Of a stretch of DNA of 64,000 nucleotides, positions 38,101 through 51,776 are shown in pieces; positions within the stretch are counted from its first letter, which is position 1, and each line of letters begins with the position of its first letter. The position numbers and the translations under genes were made by a program. The notes beneath the pieces were generated by a model, which worked only from the letters and a program-made list of their open reading frames with translations, was not told where the DNA came from and searched no databases. The stretch is from Typha latifolia (Eukaryota; Streptophyta; Magnoliopsida; Poales; Typhaceae). The stretch spans positions 5,383,501 to 5,447,500 of the forward strand of contig CM034102.1 of NCBI GenBank assembly GCA_019914945.1. Direction: 5' to 3'.

Positions 38101-39119
38101 ATTTTAATGAGATAATGCTTTTTTTTTACTTTTGTTAATGTTTATGGTGCATAATCATCCACCTCTATCTCATAGTGATTAGTGCATGTAAATTGACAAG
38201 GATATCCTTCATGAATGAAGGAGGTAAATACTAAATTATGATATTATTTAAGCAAAGTGACCAATATTATGGGAAATTCAAGAGTCAAAATTGTTCAAAC
38301 TTGGAGTTTCTGGACACTAATCTGAGAATGTTAAGTAGGCTAGTGATGTATTTAGTACATAATTTCTATTTTTGATTCTCCTTCACTTCATATGAGTTTG
38401 CACATTGCTAATTCACTAGCTGTGAGACGTGTGATCTGTTATCCGTATTTCTTGATCTTATTCATGTTCCTTTTCATTTCTTTTTTGAAGTATGTTGACT
38501 ACAAAATGGGGGAAGAATCGGGATACATCCGGTTTGAGGATCCTGAAGCTGCTGTAAAAGCTCGTGCAACAGCAGTGCTTACTGATGAAGGAGGCTTTGT
38601 TGTGAAAAATCATATTGCTATCTTAGAAGCCCTGACTGGTATACTTCATACAAGACATTAGAATACGAATATTCTTATGAGGACAAGAAAAAGTTATACA
38701 ACTGATCTTACTACTATCCTAAAGACATCACAAGTTAGTTTAGAGTTATTAAATAAGTTTTTTTTTTTGCTGTTTTGTGTGATACTTGTCAATGATTGGG
38801 TTTCAGGTGAGGCTGAAAAGGACTACTGGAACTTACTACGAGGCAACCAAGAGAGGTCTAGAGAAAATAAAGGCTACAAAGGGAGGTAGTCCTCTCATCC
38901 TCATTCTGTTTTCTGATGTTTTTCTCCTTCGGATTTGTAGTTCATTGAGTTGTCCAGATTTTGAATAATTTGATATCCATGAAGCTGATGTAAATTATAT
39001 GTTGCAGGGGAGGAAAGAATAGCAGGGGTGGAAGACATTTTAACGGCAAGCGTGGTCGTCAGACAGATTTCGCAGATAGGCGCTCTAATAAAGCCCAGAA
39101 AATTGATGCGAGCTCATGA
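35109..39119 (+). CDS. LA1: La protein (LA1-type RNA-binding chaperone)
   Basis: Ten exons: 35109-35159, 35268-35346, 35447-35599, 36373-36515, 36863-37011, 37152-37232, 37341-37743, 38491-38638, 38807-38885, 39008-39119; 465 residues. The La motif occupies about residues 1-95: VLRQVEFYFSDSNLPRDKFL, then LVSLALICSFSRMK, then SSALRVSEDGKRIGRS. RRM1 follows at about 112-190 (VAASPLPYDVKLEDVESFF, then CGTALIEFSEEEDAKNVL). An acidic, low-complexity linker spans about 235-315. A second, C-terminal RRM (about 320-405) contains YVDYKMGEESGYIRFEDPEA. The end is Gly-, Arg- and Lys-rich (GGKNSRGGRHFNGKRGR). La proteins bind the UUU-OH ends of new RNA polymerase III transcripts in the nucleus and protect them; plant LA1 is the canonical nuclear form. 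Every junction keeps frame, and exon 6 ends in the codon (AGC) completed by exon 7. The protein is complete. Confidence 0.94.
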
Positions 39120-41198
39120 GTTCTTAAATAACCTCGCAGACAGAACTCTTTGCAACATATGGCAAGTTTTGCTTCTCTGTAACTTGTGCAATATAAGGCG
39201 ATTTCTTTGGGTGTTTCTTTTTCTTTTATGGGGGTTGTTTTCTTATTATTAACTCTAAATCATATTACCCTTCTCATCTGGAAGACTACCCTTCATATTT
39301 GCTTCAGGGTATGGCTCATACTATCTAGAGTAGCAAGCCATAGAGATTTTGTTTCCTCTAATATTATTTGTGTTGGTCGGATTGCTTAGCTGTTTATTCT
39401 TCTTCCTAAGATCACAGTTTGGATACATTGCTTTTTGTTTATACAAGATTACAAGTGCGTTAAGTTGGCGTTGGAATATTTGAAATGGACTAACAGGGCT
39501 TCTCGCTTTCTCAGTCTGCCAGCGCAGTTTGGTTGTAAAACAAGCTGAGCTTATGCTTTAGTTCTAAAACTCATAAGTTTCCCATGTCAATTGCAAGAAT
39601 GCAAGAGTCAACAAGAATACTAAGAATGTGATGTCTTGTTTTGGATGATTATTATGTCAATGAGGTGACTGTAGATCTTATATTTTCTCGTGAAACTACT
39701 TGGTGGCTTAATTTTTCTTATAAAAGAGGACTAAATTGAGAGCCAATATATTGCTTACATCTTTGAGGATAATAACCATCATCCAGATAGCCAATAGGTA
39801 AAGCGGCTCATGTTATACGAGCGATTTCGGATTCAAATTCCAACTGCATCTGATGATCCCTAGAAGAGAAGAACTTGATTAGTATATGCCTCCAATTATT
39901 TTTCTGCTTTCAAGATCAGTATGGGGAGGTGGGGTATAACAGGATACGCACGGTTGTACCCACCTCGAAAAGTTGGGAGCTGTTTGGGTGGGAGTTTTTT
40001 TAGATGTTCATTAATAGATACAGTATTTAATTTAAAATTTATTATTTAGTTTGATACACAAAATTTAAAAAGAATTATTTAAAAAAACTAATTAGACTCG
40101 GATATAGTTTTAGAATTAAATGGATGTCAAAAAACTGTATCTAGCAGTTCTAATTTGACCCCTCTCTCTTGTCATTTCAATCCCAGTCTTAACCCATCTC
40201 TCTTCTTTTCTATTACCTTCTAATTAAACACAGTTTACTAAATATATCATTATAAAATATAATTAATCAAACATGTGTTTAACAAATACAACGTTATAAA
40301 ATTACAATCAACTAAATAAGCTTTTTGTTTATTTAAATACAGTATCTAGAGAAACATGAATCTCTTAATACACATATTTCTTCACCCAGTTTGAACCTTC
40401 AACTTAGCTACCAGCGAAGTGATGAATCCAACGGCAAAGTATAGGTGCTATGTTCAATCACTCCTTATGGCAAATATGCTAGAAAGTTTATGTAGAAATT
40501 GCAAGACGCAAGTTGGATCCACAGAATGCAGTGAAGTGGCTGGCACCCAATTCATGGATGAGATGATATAGAAGTGTAGAATAGGTTGGAGTGGTTCATG
40601 TTTTCCTAGATAGTCGATATATACTCTTCAGGTATCAGGAGATCAACACTGTTTGTCATAACGATATCGTATCCATCCTTTGAACGAAAAGCTACCTAAA
40701 AAATTACCAATCTGCACCTGTCTGCTTTCAATATCATATTACCCTCCAGGAAATTGGAACACACATTCAACACAAGACTAAGCTATTCATGGCTACTAAG
40801 CCATTCAGGTTTTTCTTGTAGTGATATAAAAAAAGCAAAGAAACTATGCCATACCCACCATCCAGCGTTACCATTGTGGCACGCTTACCAAATTGTGAGG
40901 CATCCATCCAAAAGGATTGCGGAAGCTACTATTGATGAAACTGGTAAGTAGGCTGTTAAATTCTTTGTTTAGACACAACATTAACTCAGCAGTCAGAGTG
41001 TTGAATAAGAACTTGCGTTTACAGACGAGAACATGTACATGCAGTTGCTGCCTACAACAAAGAGTCATATTAAGAACTTAAGATCTGCATCATTCTTGAT
41101 GGTATATAGGTTGCGAGACCAGCTGATGTTGGTAAGAATTATCACCATCTATTGGTACAATTCCAATAAATTACTACCTGCCTTGATGACCTGATTTC
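39120..41198. other. Convergent intergenic region between LA1 and CBP60
   Basis: The two genes end facing each other. The interval holds the LA1 3' flank, a tRNA-like SINE remnant (annotated separately) and an AT-rich piece at about 39970-40340 beginning gagctgtttgggtgggag, which resembles the end of a non-autonomous DNA element but has no clear partner end. No gene recognised. Confidence 0.5.
39779..39855 (+). repeat. tRNA-related SINE head or tRNA pseudogene
   Basis: The sequence has an A-box-like tagccaataggtaaagcgg and, 29 bases later, a B-box-like GGATTCAAATTCC (consensus GGTTCRANTCC). The order and spacing of D-arm, anticodon-arm and T-arm parts are tRNA-like. An outer inverted repeat (catccaga against tctgatg, one bulge) brackets it. 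It is too diverged at the acceptor stem for a working tRNA. A SINE tail was not identified. Confidence 0.4.
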
Positions 41199-44100
41199 CT
41201 AATCGTCCAACTCAACTAGCTGAGCTCTTTTTTCGGCTGCTTTTTTCCTGATAAAGATGCCCCATCTCATAGCAGCCTTGATCTTAAGCCATCCAACAAC
41301 TGCTTTTCCGGATGGTTTACGGTCTTCGTCAAAGCTGAAGTTCGGGAATGGTGAAGGCATGTAAGATGGGAAACCATACCCATCTTCAGGTGTATTTGCT
41401 GGAGCTCCACCCATGCTGAAAACACGAAGTAGCTGCTGCATTTCTTCATGCTCTAGTATCTCGTGGCTTCTCATCCGAATCTCTTCCTCTGTCAAGTAAT
41501 CATCAATACCGCGGTTGACTGGTTCATGAGACCAACCATTATAGGAATTAATGTCATCTGATTGCAACTGGTCCACCGACTGAGTTTCCAAGTTTGACTG
41601 TTGTGGTGGGCCCAATGCTAATATGCTACTATTTCTTGTAGAATGGAATTGGCTTTCTGGGGCAAATGGAGCACTTTCTAACTGCATCTGGGCATTCGAT
41701 GTTGTATGCTGAAGATTAGTGGAGTATCTTCCCAACTGGTTCTCACTGTACTCATCTGTAGCTCCATCTCCTGAACAAATATACATGTTTAGCAAAAGTA
41801 AACATCTATAAAGTTCCTTAGCATTCACAAATTTACAAGATATGTACGCAGCTAAATAGCTAATGAGAAATGTAAGTATCAGTGCAACGTGCAAACATAT
41901 GAGTTAGATGATACCATGTTGTACAGAATCCAGGCACCGTATGTCAAGCCCCATAAAGAAACACATACGAAGGCATTTTGCCAGTAGGATTCATTACCTC
42001 TAATGGCCACTATTGAAGTTTGCTCTACAGGCATTGGAACTGACAAGTGCTGTTGTGATGCTTGCTGATCATATAAAGCATGACAGTTTGTTGAAGTAGA
42101 TGCAGGTTCCTTTCCGGTAGCAATTGACCTTTTATTCTGCTTGAAGCTCAAAAGAGCCTTGCCATCATATTCTATAACATGCATCCAGTTATCGTATGCC
42201 TTCTTTACCAGTGCGTCAGCAAACTCCTACAATAAATTAAAGAATATTTACAATCTTTTTAAGAACTCATTATTGTGTTCTACGTCATTTGCATCTGATG
42301 ATGTAATCCATCTCTTCAATGTATCAGAACAGCAATATATTTTTTTTTGCCTTTAAATGGATCCTACAGTTAATAACCACTTCGTAGAGCACAAAGAAGC
42401 TGGTAGAATATGGCATTTTGGATTGGCTTTTTGAATATAATAAATATCCTTTTCAAGATTAAGCACGAAGTTATCTGTATGGCAGGTTTGTGATCTTTCA
42501 AACAAATGAATTCCAGCATAATAGTAGTGGGAAAAACAAAGAATAATCCTGGACCTATTATAACAAGAAATACATTTACTACCTATCTTGTGTTACCTGT
42601 ACATAAGGTAAGCAATACAACTGAACATATGTCACACTGTCTGACACGTTGACTATTTCTAGGTTGAATGATCATTAAAGATAGTTACAAAAGCTGGCAG
42701 TATTATATTAGTGTTTGCCATAGTCTTAAAATTCTCGGTAAGCATTGTGTAAGCAGATAGAATAGTTACTGGCCACAGTAATAAATTGAACTTTGCAGCC
42801 ATAAAATTAAGCAGACATATATAAGTTCATACTTGCATTAAAGCACAATAACCATCTTAGCTCTTCAAAGGATCTTTGGACGTTAACATCTAGAGATTCA
42901 ACTCATTGGTAATACTATGAGCGATTGACCAGATGATTTTGCATTATCCGATATATATATAAAGACTAAAGATACTAACCCTGTGGCTGTCAGGCAGAGC
43001 ATCAGCTGAATAAAACTGCCCACCAGCAATCAGCCCGCTGAACTCGTAGATATTATTGAATATTGCACCAACATTCCTTGTATCATCAGAGTAGTATATA
43101 TAGTGCTTTCCACTCAAGACACAAGTCTTGGCATGATCGACGAGGCTTTCCCACATTTTATTTGACATGCCAGTTCCAAGGATCTAGGAAATTACAGAAA
43201 ATATTTCAGAAAGCAACAAATAGTAGATATTACAAGATTCTACTGGAAGAAAATTGTAGGGGATTTTACATTTCTCAGTTTCTGTGGATCCCGAACAAGC
43301 AATCGAAGAAAATCTTCTACTGTAAGGATTCTACTCTTGTTCAGCTTCTTATGAAATGCACCATCCTTGCCAATCTTTTCCAATCTCCAAACCTCATCCT
43401 TTAAGGCTGGTGGATAGTGTTTCTTGTATACTACAGAACAATAAAAAACATTGACATTTTTAAAACCAAATTTAAGATGAAGTCGGCACAAGAACATGAG
43501 TTATACGTAAACCTACATTCCCCTCGGTGGTCCTTAACAGTAAATGCTTCAGTTTTTCCCTCCCTAATACGGATTCCTTCACAAAAGTCTGAGGCAACCT
43601 TTAGACCAAGCCTAAACTTCCTACTCCTTATCCAGCTGGAGTTATCAGTAAATATAAGTTCCCCAAGGGTCCCAACACCTTCTTTTAAAGATACTTGTAG
43701 ATCCCCAGTTAAAAGTGGTCTCTTTCCTTCACGTTCTCTGACAATGTGGCTTTCAAATTCTTCTTCTGTCCAGTCATCATCATCTTCTTTGTTAAAATCT
43801 CCTTCAAGCACAAGGACGTCCAGTTTTGCAGATGACTCAGGACCTGATGTAACAGCACGTCCAGTGTTTGCATCAAGCAGCACAACATGAATTGCTGCTC
43901 CTTGCTCACCTTCTACTTTTCCCCCTGTAAAAAGTGGAAGTGACAACCTTGACCTAAATTGTAGTCGCAGATTTCTTCCATCACGCCCTTCTATTCGTTT
44001 AGGAGAAGACCTGTTTTCTATTTAAATATTAGAAATATCCATACAATAATAAAACAACAGATAAGTATCTCTATGTCTTTCGTGTATACATATTAAATAT

Positions 44101-47100
44101 CTGTTATTTTGTGCATGTGCATGTGCATGTTTGCATATCCTAAAAGGCACATCATTTCAACACAATAAGAAACATCATAAAATCATTGGAACACTACCAA
44201 AGAACAATTAAATAACAAAATGAAATAAATAAAGAAAATATAATTTACCAATATCCATAATGCAATGGTTACTAACACTTTTATGAACTTCTATGATTGG
44301 AGGATGCGGCACAGTGGAAGTATCTTTGGGATGAGCAAGAGGAAGAGAGAACCATCAACAGTTGTGATGCTGCCACCTCACCCTTTCATAATAAGATTGT
44401 AAGAAATTACACAGGCATGGCACTGCTCATTAAAATGAAGTCATTCTAATGCCAACTCTCCCATCTTCTATTCCATTGAAAAGTGGCACATTTTGCACAA
44501 CTACACGTATAAGTGGAGATAAACTAACAATACTTGGTCCAAATGCAGCATAAAGGCATAAACTTAAAGTGAAGTTTCATTTATTTTTGGATTATGGCAC
44601 TAGGAATTAACCTGATCATGCAACAATGAACATTTCTAATTTAGAGTCATGGCTATCAGCCTTTAAGCATTGGAGATGAGTAGCATAAGAAGATAAAGTT
44701 AACACATGATAAGTAAGCTAGTAGTATCTAACTACTTAAAGCTTGAAATACAGAAAGTCAAAAAGAAGTCAACAACATTATCCCATTATTTAGAATGCAG
44801 AGATCCATTTGATCATTATCCAACAGAATCATAAACATTATGATCTCGCACCTTCCTTGAAGACTAGCAGATCCCAACTTTGCTAAAGCGCGCTCCACCT
44901 CTTCACTAACCTATTTAAGCACATAATGATAAACAAAATAATCAGGCAAGAAAGAGAAACACACAAAACACTGATCAATAAAATGTTGACAATTAGCAAA
45001 CAATTAGAATAAATGAATGGCCAATTAAGCAGACCAAACTGCAGTTGTCCCTCCAATATGCATAAAGGTAAAAACAATGACAGTTTATAATTTTGAATCT
45101 TGATCATGCAAAGAACAGAAGCACTTTTATGATCTATGCATAAGCCATATAGGACTCCTCCCTCCCTCCATTTAAAAGTGCAACTTCCTTTCTTAATAGA
45201 GAAAAACACAAGGAAAAAAAAAACTCCAGCAAGCAAGCATTCAGTGCTAATGTTCAAGTTTAAAAAACAAAAAGATAACCAGAAGAGCTCTAGAAAAAAC
45301 ACACATATAGAAGAAAAAAAAAATGAAAAGATAACCAAGACAAAAACTCAGACCAAGAAAACATGGACAAAGACATACATTCATTTTGAAGAATCTCACT
45401 AGACATCAAGTTGCGTCTATTTCAGACTCATCATTCATCAACATGAGGAAATCCCTCACATAAGAAACATTGAGAAGTCAATGCTCTCTCCCACTCCTTT
45501 GCTACTAAAATAAAAGCAAACCGTTGATAATGATGGAGATCACGATGCAACTAACAGTAAATAGAAGAAGTAATAACTATTCAAGCAGTATACTAGATAG
45601 AAAGGAAACTTGTGATATAAGATATTTTTGATGCAAGGAAGTATGATTATTAACCATAAAAATGTTAATTATATCAAAATTGTAAAGGAAGGGTGTGAAT
45701 GATAAAAGAGGAATACATAAAGGAGTAACTAGTGACAAGCTCTCTTACATGATACAATTTTTCTCCTACAGACTTTCTCTATTTATTGCTATTGTAGAAA
45801 TGGGAGTAAATGCAATACACAACCTAGAGACCAAGATGAAACCTAAAAAGGAACTAACAGTAAACGGATACCAGGAAAGGTAGATAAAGTCTCACAAAGA
45901 GCCAAAGTGTCCAACTGTCTCTATTTTGACAAACCAAAGAGATCTGCATGGGCATACAATTCACCAAGTAACAAAAGTAAGTAAATGATGCCCATGTGTC
46001 CAAATATTATGAAGAATGAAAGAAGTGCTTGCAAGGATAGGCAAACACCAATGCTGCTTGATATTGTGCAGTATTGGATCGGTCCACAAAGATGCTTGGA
46101 ATCCAACACCTAGTGTCAACATTTCCATATTTTCAGAATATTTTTATTTTCTCAAGAATCAAGATTTATCATGGGTTCCAATTTGAAAGCATACCCATAC
46201 TAGGAAGCTACTTAGTTAAATATAGCTTCGGCGTATTTAGTTTAATAGTTTATTGTTATATATAGATGGCACTACAACAATGGGCATTACTGCGAGATAA
46301 ATAAATTAAGTTCTCATTCTACAGATGGGTCATCAATCTTCAGCATATATTATTGAGAATATAGGAAGTGCTAACCTAAAACAAATATGCATATAGTGGT
46401 GTGGGATGAACTAGAACACAAAGTATTCCACAGCTACAAAAGAAAGACATCACAAATATAATATGGAAACTAGAATTTAAGTCCACAACCAATAAGTTCA
46501 TTAGTTGCATAAACACAATAAAATGGAGCAAGAGTTTAAGCAACTGAACTTACAACTCTACGAAGAATTGGCTCCAATGATGAACAGAGTTTCTGCAGAC
46601 TATCCACCTTGAGAGCTTCTACAATGACACTGCAAAGTAAATGACTTAAATATACACAAGAAAGAGAATGGTCACATTTGTTTAGTAGTAAAGCTCAAAA
46701 GGCAGAAATACAGCACAAATGGAGCTGATGAAGCTAGAACATTATGAATATACACATCTAACAAGCAAAGTACAAGAGCATAAGGATGACAAAAATTCCA
46801 TCTTCACCATCCTAGAGAACCTATCAGCTATATAGCTACCAATTATAGACATCTCACACAGCTTCTTATTTATTTATTAATCTCAATCATTGCCGGTCTA
46901 ATGCTTTATGTGTTACCAGCCTAGAGAAGATATCAGCTATAGCTAGCAATTATAGACATCTCATACAGTTTCTTATTTATATATTAAACTCAATCATCAC
47001 CGGCATAATGCTTTATGTGTTATACTACTAATGTCAACATGCCAAACCATTTAGGAGCAAATAAGCACCAAAGAAATGCTTTCTATCTGCTACCTCTTCG

Positions 47101-48654
47101 TCTGTATTGTTCTTCTCCAGTGAGACTCATCATACTTAATATGCTGTTCAGTGATCTTGTCTTAGACCACGTACCTCTTATTGATAGTTTTGAGGAGCCA
47201 ATAGTACGCAGCTAGGTTTTCAATGCCTTCGGTGGGGACTTCTTGATTGCTTTTCTTCTATTTGTCCTTGGATGTGAGATGGATGCAAGTGCAGCCTACA
47301 TTTCTATTCATAACGAAAAGATTTAACAGAGTGTGATTGGTGACGTGATAGTGGATCTCAATGTTGATGGACAGGCAAAAATAGTTGGCATTGCTTAACT
47401 TGTTGAACTGCATGTCGACAGAGAGATTTCTAGCTAGCAACGTACTCAATCAAATCAATGTTGTGGTGCAGGAGGCCTTTGGAGTTACAATCCTTGCTGA
47501 GGGGTAGGCTGGGGCCACACCTAGTCATAGGTAGGGTTATAGGCTGCACAAGCTCTAAGGAATCAGGTATGCAACAGAGGTAATGGAAAAAACTAGCGGT
47601 GATGAGGATCATTGTCATTAAGGGGTGAAGGTCTTTGAAGGCAATGGATGGGTATGGACTATGGAGGAGATCAACTTCAAGATCTGACCATATTAATCAA
47701 GGCGGCAGAGGTGGGTTTGATCTCTGCAAGTGTGCTTTCGGAAAAACCAGGGGATGCATTTTTTTTTGTATTAAATAAGATCCTCCATGCTCTGACAAAA
47801 CCTTGAAACTAGAATCTGGCTTTACACTATGTATCCAAACAATTACTAACTAAAATCATTCTAAAAGAGATGCAAAGTTTGCTTTCCTAGCAGCCTACAA
47901 TCAAACAGACTACTGTTCCAATACACAGGCATGCATGATTCTACACTCAATTACCTCCTACATGATTGTGTATCGATGGAGTGCACACACATGCGAATAC
48001 ACCTACAAAACCCCCAAAGTAATTTCCTTCTCCAATCTATCAGTTTCGTAATGTGGCAACAGTAGGATGAATCTGAAGTCAAAGTTCCTCGAATATCACA
48101 TTCGATTGTAAGATGACTTGCTATGTTGAGTATTTTATTTCTTGTATATTCTTACATATGGAATTTTCAGTTGCGTGAGCCCAAATATCAATCAGCCTAA
48201 ATTTTGCTTTGGCCAAGACTTCAGCTTCTATTCTTGGAGGGTTGATCGGGCCAGTTGTTAAAGAAAAGTCTACTTACTCTGCTCTAGCCTTCTCAGATTT
48301 GATTTTTGCTCAGATCCGACACCATAATGATAGGAAATGACTGCATTAGATACTGAAAGCTATTTTATTACAGCCACCGCTATTTATCGCAAGCCAAGTA
48401 GATAAATCAAATTAAACCCTACAGAAACACATGACGATAAAGAGACAAAGCTCCATTCGCTATGACAAAAACTGTTTCAACTACTGCAAGAACCGCACCT
48501 CTTCACCAACACCAAAATTAAACTTATCAATAAGAGATTAGCATCAACCAAGATGCCTCTCATACCTCGCAAGTGCCGGAACCTTTGGCCGCTTCGTCTC
48601 GAGATGCGCGTCCTCGCCGTCCCCGCGATCCAGCCGCCGCTTCTCCCAAGTCAT
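41199..48654 (-). CDS. Calmodulin-binding protein 60 (CBP60 A-F clade type)
   Basis: Eight exons on the minus strand: 48654-48566, 46629-46554, 44910-44852, 44010-43517, 43430-43270, 43183-42980, 42226-41998, 41770-41199; 627 residues, the usual size. The N-terminus ([19 protein letters not shown], then [18 protein letters not shown]) is family-typical. The central CBP60 domain runs from about residue 80 to 360: [79 protein letters not shown]. The C-terminus [20 protein letters not shown] is a basic amphipathic helix where members of this clade bind calmodulin; CBP60g and SARD1 bind elsewhere, so the placement is with CBP60a-f. The family acts in the nucleus in calcium-dependent immune and salicylate regulation. 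The start was chosen at 48654 ([10 protein letters not shown]), where homology to the family begins; the frame is open upstream to 48786. Introns 1, 2 and 3 are long. Confidence 0.93.
44911..46553 (-). other. CBP60 intron 2 (1.6 kb)
   Basis: Joins LRRV to VSEEVERAL in phase 0. AT-rich and without a nested gene; several short open frames on both strands have no family resemblance. Confidence 0.8.
46630..48565 (-). other. CBP60 intron 1 (1.9 kb)
   Basis: Separates the first 89 coding bases from the rest. It holds a two-copy tandem duplication (annotated separately) and, at about 47200-47700, a GC-richer stretch with short open frames on both strands that I could not identify and that may be a decayed insertion. 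Confidence 0.7.
46811..47024. repeat. Tandem duplication, two copies of about 107 bp
   Basis: Copy 1 begins cctagagaac at 46811 and copy 2 begins cctagagaag at 46920. Both continue through tatcagctata, aattatagacatctca, tcttattta and taatgctttatgtgtta in the same order, differing at scattered positions. The divergence suggests an old local duplication in CBP60 intron 1. Confidence 0.9.
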
Positions 48655-48980
48655 CGTCCCCGAGCGCTCCAAGTGCCTGCTCGCCCTCCAAAACCCTAAC
48701 CCTTCAACATCCAAGACCGAGCTGGAGGTCAAAATCCCCGCCTCCGATAAGAAGAAGATCGGACTATAAATCGCACGGATTCGCACCGAATAATTCAGAA
48801 ATCAAAGCCGCAAACCGATCAGAAATCCTCAGAGGATAGTGGTAGAAGAGAAATTTATTTGGAGATAAGGAGTTGGGTTGGAGAGGAGAATTACGTGTTC
48901 GGGCTTCTCTTCTCTTATCTTTTTTCAGTAGTAGATAAGTAGAGGTCGAAGTTAAAAAGGATTTTTGGGGTTCAGCAACC

Positions 48981-49005
48981 GAGAGAGAGAGAGAGAGAGA
49001 GAGAG
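48981..49005. repeat. (GA)n microsatellite upstream of CBP60
   Basis: About 12 GA units, reading as a CT run on the strand of the CBP60 gene, some 330 bases before its ATG. CT/GA runs are common near plant promoters and leaders. A regulatory role is only possible, not shown. Confidence 0.85.
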
Positions 49006-49886
49006 GAGACTGAGCAAAGACTTTCGTAAGGTATGGGGTCGACTGTGATGGTGTGCTTATCTAATCCCCCTTGAATTATGATGACTTTAAAATTTATATG
49101 GTAAAATTATAAATAAAAAAGAAAGAAAGAAAACATTTTAATTATCATCGGCTGGCTAAAATTTTGCCACGTCACATCGATGGCGTCGATAGTATTAGAA
49201 TATGGTAAATACTGAAAGGAACAATACGAGAAGAAAAGTCTTTTGAGGCATGTAGGCTTTTGCATGTCTGCGAACACGTTTGTGATTGGTGGGTTGAAGA
49301 AAACCAGTCTCTAGGACCCACGTCAGGCTCGAGTAATAACTTTACAACTGCATTAACTGTGGCCCAATGAGCAGCTAATCAATTTCTTTTTATAGGTTAG
49401 ATAAATAGCCTGCTATATTCGATGAGGAACGTATTTGGACTGATTCCATCACAATCATTGGATTACTTTTGTATACCTATTGATATAAGCGAACGCCTAT
49501 ATCCAATTAGCAATTTGACTTTGATCTCTTGATTGATTTATTTTTTATTCATAAATAAATGGGAAGATACGTTGAAGCCAGTTAATTGTAGCTTTATCAC
49601 GACTCTTATGAATTCTGAAACGGTGTAGCTATAAAGACTCCCACATAAAGTAGGAAAGAAAATTAAATAAAAAAAACAAAAAAGGCATAACTGAGGTGAA
49701 GGCTGTGATGATAATGGGGGCAGTGGAGAGGAACAAAAAAGGAGGGGGAGATAAGATTAGGAGGAAAAAGAAGCATATATAGAAGATAGAGGGAGGGAGA
49801 ACAAGGCGGGAGCAAACGATGGTAAAAAAATTGTTATTGTTGCTAGTAAGGAAATCGTCATTGTCGTTAGATAAGGAAGGTAGCTT
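49006..49886. other. CBP60 upstream flank, no gene recognised
   Basis: Probable distal promoter of the minus-strand CBP60 gene, followed by purine-rich DNA (agaaaaaga and gggagggag phrases near 49680-49810). No coding sequence recognised. Confidence 0.45.
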
Positions 49887-50130
49887 GTAGGGGTGTAATT
49901 AAGTCAATTTAATAAGCCTAGCTCTGATCAAGCTTGAATTAAAAATAATTTTAAGCCTATATTTGTGATCAAGTTTAAATTAAAACTATTTTGGTTCAAG
50001 TTAATTTTGAACTCGAGCCAATCATAAGCAATTTCAAGCCTTAATCAATTAAAGTCAAATTTCGAGCTATATCAAGCTTGAATTAAATTAAGCTTAATTT
50101 AAGATTCAATCAAGCTTAAAATAAGGTTTA
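49887..50130. mobile_element. hAT-like element fragment, one end only
   Basis: Begins TAGGGGTGTAATTAAGTCAA, sharing TAGGGGTGTAA with the inverted repeat ends of the element at 21983-22456, and continues with the same kind of degenerate phrases (gctctgatcaagcttgaatt, then aagcttgaattaaattaagc). The opposite end is not visible, so it is truncated or too diverged to see. Confidence 0.45.
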
Positions 50131-51776
50131 ATATTAACTATAAAACTTTACAAAAATATAAATTAATATAAATATTTATGTATTAGAAAAAGATATGATA
50201 GGATAAAATTTATAATTAAACTCTATAAGATCAAAATATAATAACAATTCGGAGTGGAGGGATAAGGATTTTATTACTATATTGCCCTCATATAAGAAAT
50301 AATAAATTTAGATATATAAATAACATACTAAGAATCTTAATTACTCAAAATTTTATTCTATTTTTTATCTTTTTATTAGTATTTTATATTTTATATTTAT
50401 TTGAGGTATATATATATATATATACCCTTTGAAACTTTTATTTTTTTTTATCATAACTAACCATTAAATTTTAAAATTTTTTAAAAAATCAAATATAAAA
50501 AGATGAAACCAATTTTATTCTAAGTTTTTATAATTTTTCTTATATTAAAACTTAAGCATATATCAACTTTAGATAGGCATATAAGCAAATAAGGGATATT
50601 TTAAGGGTATACCTGAAAAAAAACTTACATTTTTATATCTTATTCTATTATTTTTATTACTTTTGGTCACGTTCATTTTTGATAATATCATTTCTATTAC
50701 TTTTGGTTTTAAATTATTTTGAATTGAATGTGTTTAATTTTGATAATTAACATAATATAATTTACTAATATTTAATCATATAGTCTAAGTTTAAGATAAT
50801 CAATAATAGTTTAACAATGTAATTTTATTTAGTTATCACATATATTATCTTGTATAACTAAAATTATAATATAAGATTAGTAATTCTAAAAGATATGTTA
50901 TTCTTTATATAAGCATAGGAACGACTTATTCCCACTTTATATCCAATACGACGATCAAACACACTCTTTTTTAAGTCCTTTTAATGGTGTCGCCTGACTG
51001 ATAGAGATAATCACCAGATTTATAATAAGGTATGTAAGCTCTGGCTACATTAAATGGAATAAATTGCATCATAACAAGTAGTCAGTCAAGTTGATGAAAG
51101 AGTTGTACGTACTCGATACGATCTTCGAAATCGTCCAAAAGCCTGAGGGAAAATGAATACCATGAAGATGACTTCATGCACAGCGGATCCTGTGGACTGG
51201 CTTTATTTCTGAGCTTTGACATAGTGGGCTACCATTAAATGATAGCTGTATAAGAAAAAGAAAGGTAAAGCATAATGATAATAGTGTATATATATATATA
51301 TATGTATATATATTATTCTTTTTAGGTTCACTGGTTCTCAGCCAATCAGGCTAGTTGGCACTTACAATAGCTTACATGATTGAAACTTATTGGGTCAGAT
51401 GTTGGGGGATTTTTAAAAACTAAAGACCTATTCCAACTTTCTTTAATAGTTAAATTATTAGGCAAATTACATTTGACACCATGTAGTTCGGTCCATTTTC
51501 AATTTACACTCTTGAATTTTAAACTTATTTTGTGGAAATGAGAAAACTACCTTTATTTTATTATTGGCACTGATATTTTCTGCCATAAGCAAATTGCTCA
51601 TTGGCAAAATTACCCTTAGTTACCATCTTCAAATCAAATTGCATTTTTGTTGGAGTAATTAAGTCTTTTCATATTCGAGTTAAGGATTATAAATTGCTCT
51701 ACTTTATAGGAGGTTAAAAAATTAAGTTTAAAATACATAATGATAAGTTAAAATTAAGCTAAGACAATGGGATAAT

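Noticed and set aside
43417..43890. 157-codon plus-strand frame over CBP60 exon 4
   Set aside because: Antisense shadow of a certain CBP60 exon.
44883..45338. Minus-strand Phe/Leu-rich open frame resembling membrane segments
   Set aside because: Lies mostly in CBP60 intron 2, starts from A/T-rich DNA and has no family resemblance; hydrophobicity follows from composition.
47258..47618. Open frames on the minus strand in CBP60 intron 1
   Set aside because: I tried to join them as a decayed retroelement domain but found no motif. Left as unidentified intron sequence.
48573..48839. Ser/Pro-rich plus-strand frame over CBP60 exon 1
   Set aside because: Antisense to the CBP60 first exon and its leader.
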